Shown here piece by piece: positions 4,746-7,998 of a stretch of 7,998 nucleotides of DNA. Under the pieces are notes generated by a model. The model saw only the letters and a list, made by a program, of their open reading frames with translations. It did no database searches and was not told the origin of the DNA. Position 1 is the first letter of the stretch, and each line of letters starts with the position of its first letter. This DNA is from an uncultured Clostridia bacterium (GTDB lineage: Bacteria; Bacillota; Clostridia; Oscillospirales; CAG-272): positions 1 through 7,998 of the forward strand of contig CALCTA010000011.1 in the NCBI GenBank assembly GCA_937893945.1, written 5' to 3'. The translations under genes were made by a program, and so were the position numbers.

Positions 4746-6919
4746 TATCGGTTATTTTTCTCAACAAGCCTGAAGCTGTCGCTTATTATCGGATGGTCTG
4801 CGTATCCGACGAACACCGCGAACTCGCCTGCCTCGGAGATATAGCGATTCTGCGCATCCCAATACCTCAGGCGCGGCTCGGTTATCTCAAAGGTTACCGT
4901 CTTTTCCTCGCCTGCCTCAAGGGATATCTTGCAAAAATCAAGAAGCTCCTGAACAGGACGGGCAGTTGAGCTTACTATATCGCGTATGTAGAGCTGTACT
5001 ACCTCTTTTCCCACTTTGTCGCCGGTATTCTTTAGCGTAACGCTGACCGTTATCTTTCCGTCAGCGTCAAGCTCGTGCGAGTCAAGCTCCATGCTCTCGT
5101 ATTCAAACGAGGTGTAGGAAAGTCCCTCACCGAAGAAGAAAAGAGGACGAGAGCCGCAGTCGATGTATCCGTTAGAGAAGGCTTGATATTCCTCGTCGGG
5201 AAGGCTTACCTTAGGTCTGCCCGTGAGCAGTCTGTTGTAATAGATGGGGCATTGTCCGACGGATTTCGGAAAGCTCATAGATAGCTTTCCCGAGGGGTTC
5301 GCGTCTCCAAAGAGAAGCTCTGCCGCCGCGTTTCCACCCTCAGTTCCGGGGAAGAACATATCGAGTATCGCAGGGGAGTGATCGTATATGTTCACAAGCG
5401 ACAGGGGCCTTGTGTTGAAAAGAAGCACCGCGCTGTTCTTGTTTACGGCGGTAACGGCGTTTACAAATTCAGCCTGCACACCGGGTAGGTCAAGCGAGGT
5501 TCGTGAGTTAGCCTCACCACCGTAGTGCGCGTGCTCGCCTACGCAGATTATGACCGCGTCAGCGCCTCTCGCAAGCTCTATCGCCTCATCAAATCCGCTT
5601 CTGTCGGTGTCGGTATGAGTGTTTCCGCAGCCTCTGGCGGTAATTATCTCGGCGCCCGGAAGAAGCGCGCGCACTCCCGCCGAGACCGGAACGGCTTCTT
5701 CTTTTTTGCCCTTTGACGCCCACATACCGATAATTCCGTAGTCATCGGCAAACGGGCCGACGATAGCTATGCGCTTTGCACTCTTGGAAAATGGCAGAAT
5801 TCCGTCGTTTTTGAGTAGCACTGCTGATTCGACCGCCGCGCGCCTTGCGATAGCGCGATGCTCGGGCGAGAGGTACATCTCAAGTCCTCTCTTTGCGTCT
5901 GCTCCGTGGTATGGATCATCAAACAGCCCAAGCTCGTCCTTAAGCTTGAGTATCTTCATTACTGCCTCGTTAAGCTCGCTCTCGGATATAACTCCCTCGC
6001 GAACGAGAGAAGCGAGGTTTTGGTAGTACGCCTTCGAGCACATATCTATATGACAGCCGTTTTCAAACGCAAGTTTTGCGGCGTCTCTCAGATCGCTTGC
6101 GACACCGTGGACTGTAAGCTCGTATATCGCTCCCCAGTCGCTCACCACAGCCTTGTCGTAGCCCCATTCCTCGCGAAGTATCTGCTTCATAAGAAATGGA
6201 TTTACTGTCGAGGGAAGCCCGTTGAGCGTGTTGAACGAGGTCATCAGCATCTTAACGCCTGCGTCTATGCAAGCCTTGTAGGCGGGAAGGTAAAATTGCC
6301 TCAGAGTTCGCTCTGACATATCGACAGTGTTGTAATCTCTGCCCGATTCACCCGCTCCGTAAGCCGCGAAATGCTTGACACAAGCGGCAATATGCTCCTT
6401 TGAGGCGAGGTCGTCGCCCTGATAAGCCGTTACCTGAGCCACACCGAGAGCCGATGCGAGAACGGGATCCTCTCCGCTGCTCTCCATGACCCGTCCCCAA
6501 CGCGCGTCGCGCACGAGGTCTATCATAGGAGCGAAGGACAGATGCACTCCGCCTGCCGCCGCTTCCTTTGCCGACATTCTCGTGCATTCGCCGACAAGCT
6601 CGGGGTCAAACGAGCAGGAAAGTCCGAGATTTATCGGATATATCGTGCGATAGCCGTGGATAACGTCGTTCATAAACATCAGAGGTATCTTGTTGCGGTC
6701 AGCGGCAAGGTGCTTGTCCTGTATTTTACGGACTGTGTCCGCATCCTTTCCGCCAAGGCAGCCGCCTACTCTTGAAAGCTCCTCGGGGGAGAGCCCCCAC
6801 TCCTGCGCGGGCCCCGTAAGCTCTACGTCAGTGCCGAAAAAGTTGGCGCTGAGCAGCATAAGCTGTCCCACCTTTTCTTCTATAGTCATTTGCGCGAGAA
6901 GCGCGGAAAGGTCTTTCAT
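4745..6919 (-). CDS. Glycoside hydrolase family 3, beta-glucosidase type (BglX-like), cytoplasmic
   Basis: This 724-residue retaining exo-glycosidase is predicted to release terminal beta-linked glucose (or xylose) from oligosaccharides. The N-terminal TIM barrel (about 1-335) has MNDVIHGY (83-90), DARWGR (138-143), K182-H183 and SDWG with the catalytic nucleophile D261. The second alpha/beta domain (about 360-600) contains the likely acid/base E469 in GGEANSR and the conserved FFPGTEGG (522-529). A fibronectin-III-like domain (about 620-705) closes the protein (GKEVVQLYIRD, 637-647). There is no signal peptide, unlike periplasmic E. coli BglX, so it probably acts on imported oligosaccharides. 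GGAGG (minus strand, 6925-6929) lies 5 nt before the ATG. It starts 63 nt after the upstream RCK-fusion stop; co-transcription is possible, and a weak promoter (TTGATT 6981-6986, TATGAT 6960-6965, 15-nt spacer) could also serve it. The family is secure, the exact substrate is not. Confidence 0.94.
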   Translation of the reverse strand: MKDLSALLAQMTIEEKVGQLMLLSANFFGTDVELTGPAQEWGLSPEELSRVGGCLGGKDADTVRKIQDKHLAADRNKIPLMFMNDVIHGYRTIYPINLGLSCSFDPELVGECTRMSAKEAAAGGVHLSFAPMIDLVRDARWGRVMESSGEDPVLASALGVAQVTAYQGDDLASKEHIAACVKHFAAYGAGESGRDYNTVDMSERTLRQFYLPAYKACIDAGVKMLMTSFNTLNGLPSTVNPFLMKQILREEWGYDKAVVSDWGAIYELTVHGVASDLRDAAKLAFENGCHIDMCSKAYYQNLASLVREGVISESELNEAVMKILKLKDELGLFDDPYHGADAKRGLEMYLSPEHRAIARRAAVESAVLLKNDGILPFSKSAKRIAIVGPFADDYGIIGMWASKGKKEEAVPVSAGVRALLPGAEIITARGCGNTHTDTDRSGFDEAIELARGADAVIICVGEHAHYGGEANSRTSLDLPGVQAEFVNAVTAVNKNSAVLLFNTRPLSLVNIYDHSPAILDMFFPGTEGGNAAAELLFGDANPSGKLSMSFPKSVGQCPIYYNRLLTGRPKVSLPDEEYQAFSNGYIDCGSRPLFFFGEGLSYTSFEYESMELDSHELDADGKITVSVTLKNTGDKVGKEVVQLYIRDIVSSTARPVQELLDFCKISLEAGEEKTVTFEITEPRLRYWDAQNRYISEAGEFAVFVGYADHPIISDSFRLVEKNNR

Positions 6920-6982
6920 AAATTCCTCCGAAAAGAATAAGATTTTGCTTTTGGTTTAGATCATATTACAGCTTTTGCAAAA

Positions 6983-7998
6983 TCAAGAATAGCGGAGCTT
7001 AAGCTTTCCGAGCTTTGCCGTGTTTGCAATAACGATAAGCGAGCTTTCTGCGTCAAGCACTTGCTCGGGATTGATATTTACGTTGACCTTTTCGCCCTTC
7101 TTGATAGCTACGATATTAAAACCGTATTTTTTTCGCAGATTCAGCTCGATCAGGTTTTTTCCGCACCACTCGTCCTTGACGTCTATCTCGACCATAGATA
7201 CGTCTTTTGATAGAGAGATCATATCAATAAAGCCCGAGCTGAGTAGATTTTTGGCAAGGCGCATGCCTGACTCGTTCTCGGGGAAAACTACCTGATCGGC
7301 GCCCACGCGAAGCAATATCTTTTGTTGCATCTCGTTAGCGCATTTTGCGATAACGTTCTTAACGCCTGCTTCCTTGCAAAGCTCATAAACTCGTTTTGCA
7401 GTGCCTTCCATAACATCAAGAGAGATAAAATATCCGCCCTTGGGCTTGGACCAGGTTGCAACAGCATATCTGCCGAGGCTGTTTTCAAATTCATTTATAA
7501 CTGCCTTGAACTTGGGTGCAAGGATATTTCTGTGAAGCTTCATATGATTCTTGATGCCGGCAACATCCTTATAGAACTTAACATGCCTGAACTGATTGAG
7601 CTTATCGTAACCGATAGTCTGAATTGACATACGGCTGATAATCATTTCAATGTTTCTGTCAGATGCGGCAAGAACTGCAACACCGGCGCCGGGGAAGCTG
7701 ATTTTTGAGGTTGAGGTAAACTCAATTACCATATCCTCGTGACCGTACTTTTTAAGAACATCAAAGATATTGTCAAGCTTTTCACCGTGCTCTTCAAGGT
7801 CATGAATAATATATGCGTTATCCCAGATAATTCTGAAGTCTCTTGCTGCAGGGCTCATTGCGGCAATTCTGTCAACGGTTTCGCTTGTATATGTAACACC
7901 TGTGGGGTTTGAATACTTGGGAACACAGAACATACCCTTGACCTTCGGGTCCTTGATATATTCTTCAACCTGAGCCATATCTGGTCCTGTTTCTGTCA
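6983..7998 (-). CDS. Chimeric ORF: class Ic aminotransferase fragment fused to the C-terminal half of KtrA/TrkA (5' end beyond window)
   Basis: The frame stays open to the window edge (T-E-T-G-P-D precedes the Met at 7978), so that Met is internal, not a start. Residues are numbered from it. Residues 1-207 match the PLP-dependent class Ic aspartate aminotransferase/MocR-like family: KYSNPTG (21-27), WDNAY (52-56) and the PLP lysine K92 in STSKISFPG. Residues 208-331 match the C-terminal half of KtrA, the cytoplasmic RCK subunit gating Ktr potassium transporters: NVIAKCANEM, VGADQVVFPE, then an RCK_C domain (about 263-325) with GKNLIELNLRKKYG. The aminotransferase part lacks its C-terminal small domain and substrate-binding Arg; the RCK part lacks its nucleotide-binding GxGxxG. 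The join falls in KEAGVK (202-207; 7358-7375), a segment both families can carry. Arg codons differ: 7 of 9 are AGA/AGG before the join and 0 of 4 after it. An assembly chimera is the likeliest reading; a real deletion fusion remains possible. Confidence 0.8.
   Translation of the reverse strand, partial: TETGPDMAQVEEYIKDPKVKGMFCVPKYSNPTGVTYTSETVDRIAAMSPAARDFRIIWDNAYIIHDLEEHGEKLDNIFDVLKKYGHEDMVIEFTSTSKISFPGAGVAVLAASDRNIEMIISRMSIQTIGYDKLNQFRHVKFYKDVAGIKNHMKLHRNILAPKFKAVINEFENSLGRYAVATWSKPKGGYFISLDVMEGTAKRVYELCKEAGVKNVIAKCANEMQQKILLRVGADQVVFPENESGMRLAKNLLSSGFIDMISLSKDVSMVEIDVKDEWCGKNLIELNLRKKYGFNIVAIKKGEKVNVNINPEQVLDAESSLIVIANTAKLGKLKLRYS

Noticed and set aside
5858..6316. 152-residue plus-strand open frame inside the GH3 gene
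   Set aside because: It is fully antisense to conserved GH3 catalytic-domain sequence and has no supporting start signals.
7978..7978. Met at 7978 as the true start of the chimeric ORF
   Set aside because: The frame continues upstream with T-E-T-G-P-D, which fits the aminotransferase family just before this point, so the real start lies outside the window.

Overview
The window looks like chromosomal DNA from a low-to-mid GC Firmicute, most likely an uncultured gut Clostridia (Oscillospirales/Christensenellales-like). This is inferred from strong AAGGAG/GGAGG ribosome sites, extended -10 promoters, a large secreted repeat protein with GLUG-type and FIVAR-type repeats and a C-terminal membrane anchor, a KtrA-type potassium regulator, and intergenic repeats built around CCCCTACAGG. 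No taxonomic marker gene is present, so the placement is tentative.

Layout. (1) Positions 40-3159, minus strand: a 1039-residue secreted, membrane-anchored surface protein. It has a signal peptide, about ten Asn-Cys/Gly-rich beta-helix repeats, six roughly 68-residue FIVAR-like helical repeats, and a GGCGG-TM-KKREN tail. (2) Positions 3160-3461: an AT-rich divergent promoter region with one good promoter for each neighbour, a 14-nt direct repeat flanking a dyad, and a palindrome over the -10 of the plus-strand gene. (3) Positions 3462-4220, plus strand: a ZIP (GufA/ZupT-type) divalent metal transporter. (4) Positions 4221-4744: a convergent, gene-free stretch packed with inverted repeats, ending in a 21-bp perfect hairpin. 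(5) Positions 4745-6919, minus strand: a leaderless glycoside hydrolase family 3 enzyme of the beta-glucosidase type. (6) Positions 6983-7998, minus strand, open at the window edge: a chimeric reading frame. Most of a class Ic (MocR-like) PLP aminotransferase is joined in frame to the C-terminal half of a KtrA/TrkA RCK potassium-transport regulator.

The genes do not form an obvious single pathway. The surface protein and ZIP transporter are divergent neighbours and may only share a control region. The GH3 enzyme lies 63 nt downstream of the RCK part and could be co-transcribed with it. The most striking point is the chimeric ORF: it is either an assembly join at a short shared coding segment (KEAGVK) or a real deletion/recombination fusion, and both halves lack essential parts of their families. 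I see no convincing new defence, mobile or biosynthetic system here. The less routine items are the non-LPXTG anchor with its Cys ladder, the metal-box-like palindrome at the ZIP promoter, and the repeat-dense convergent intergenic region.
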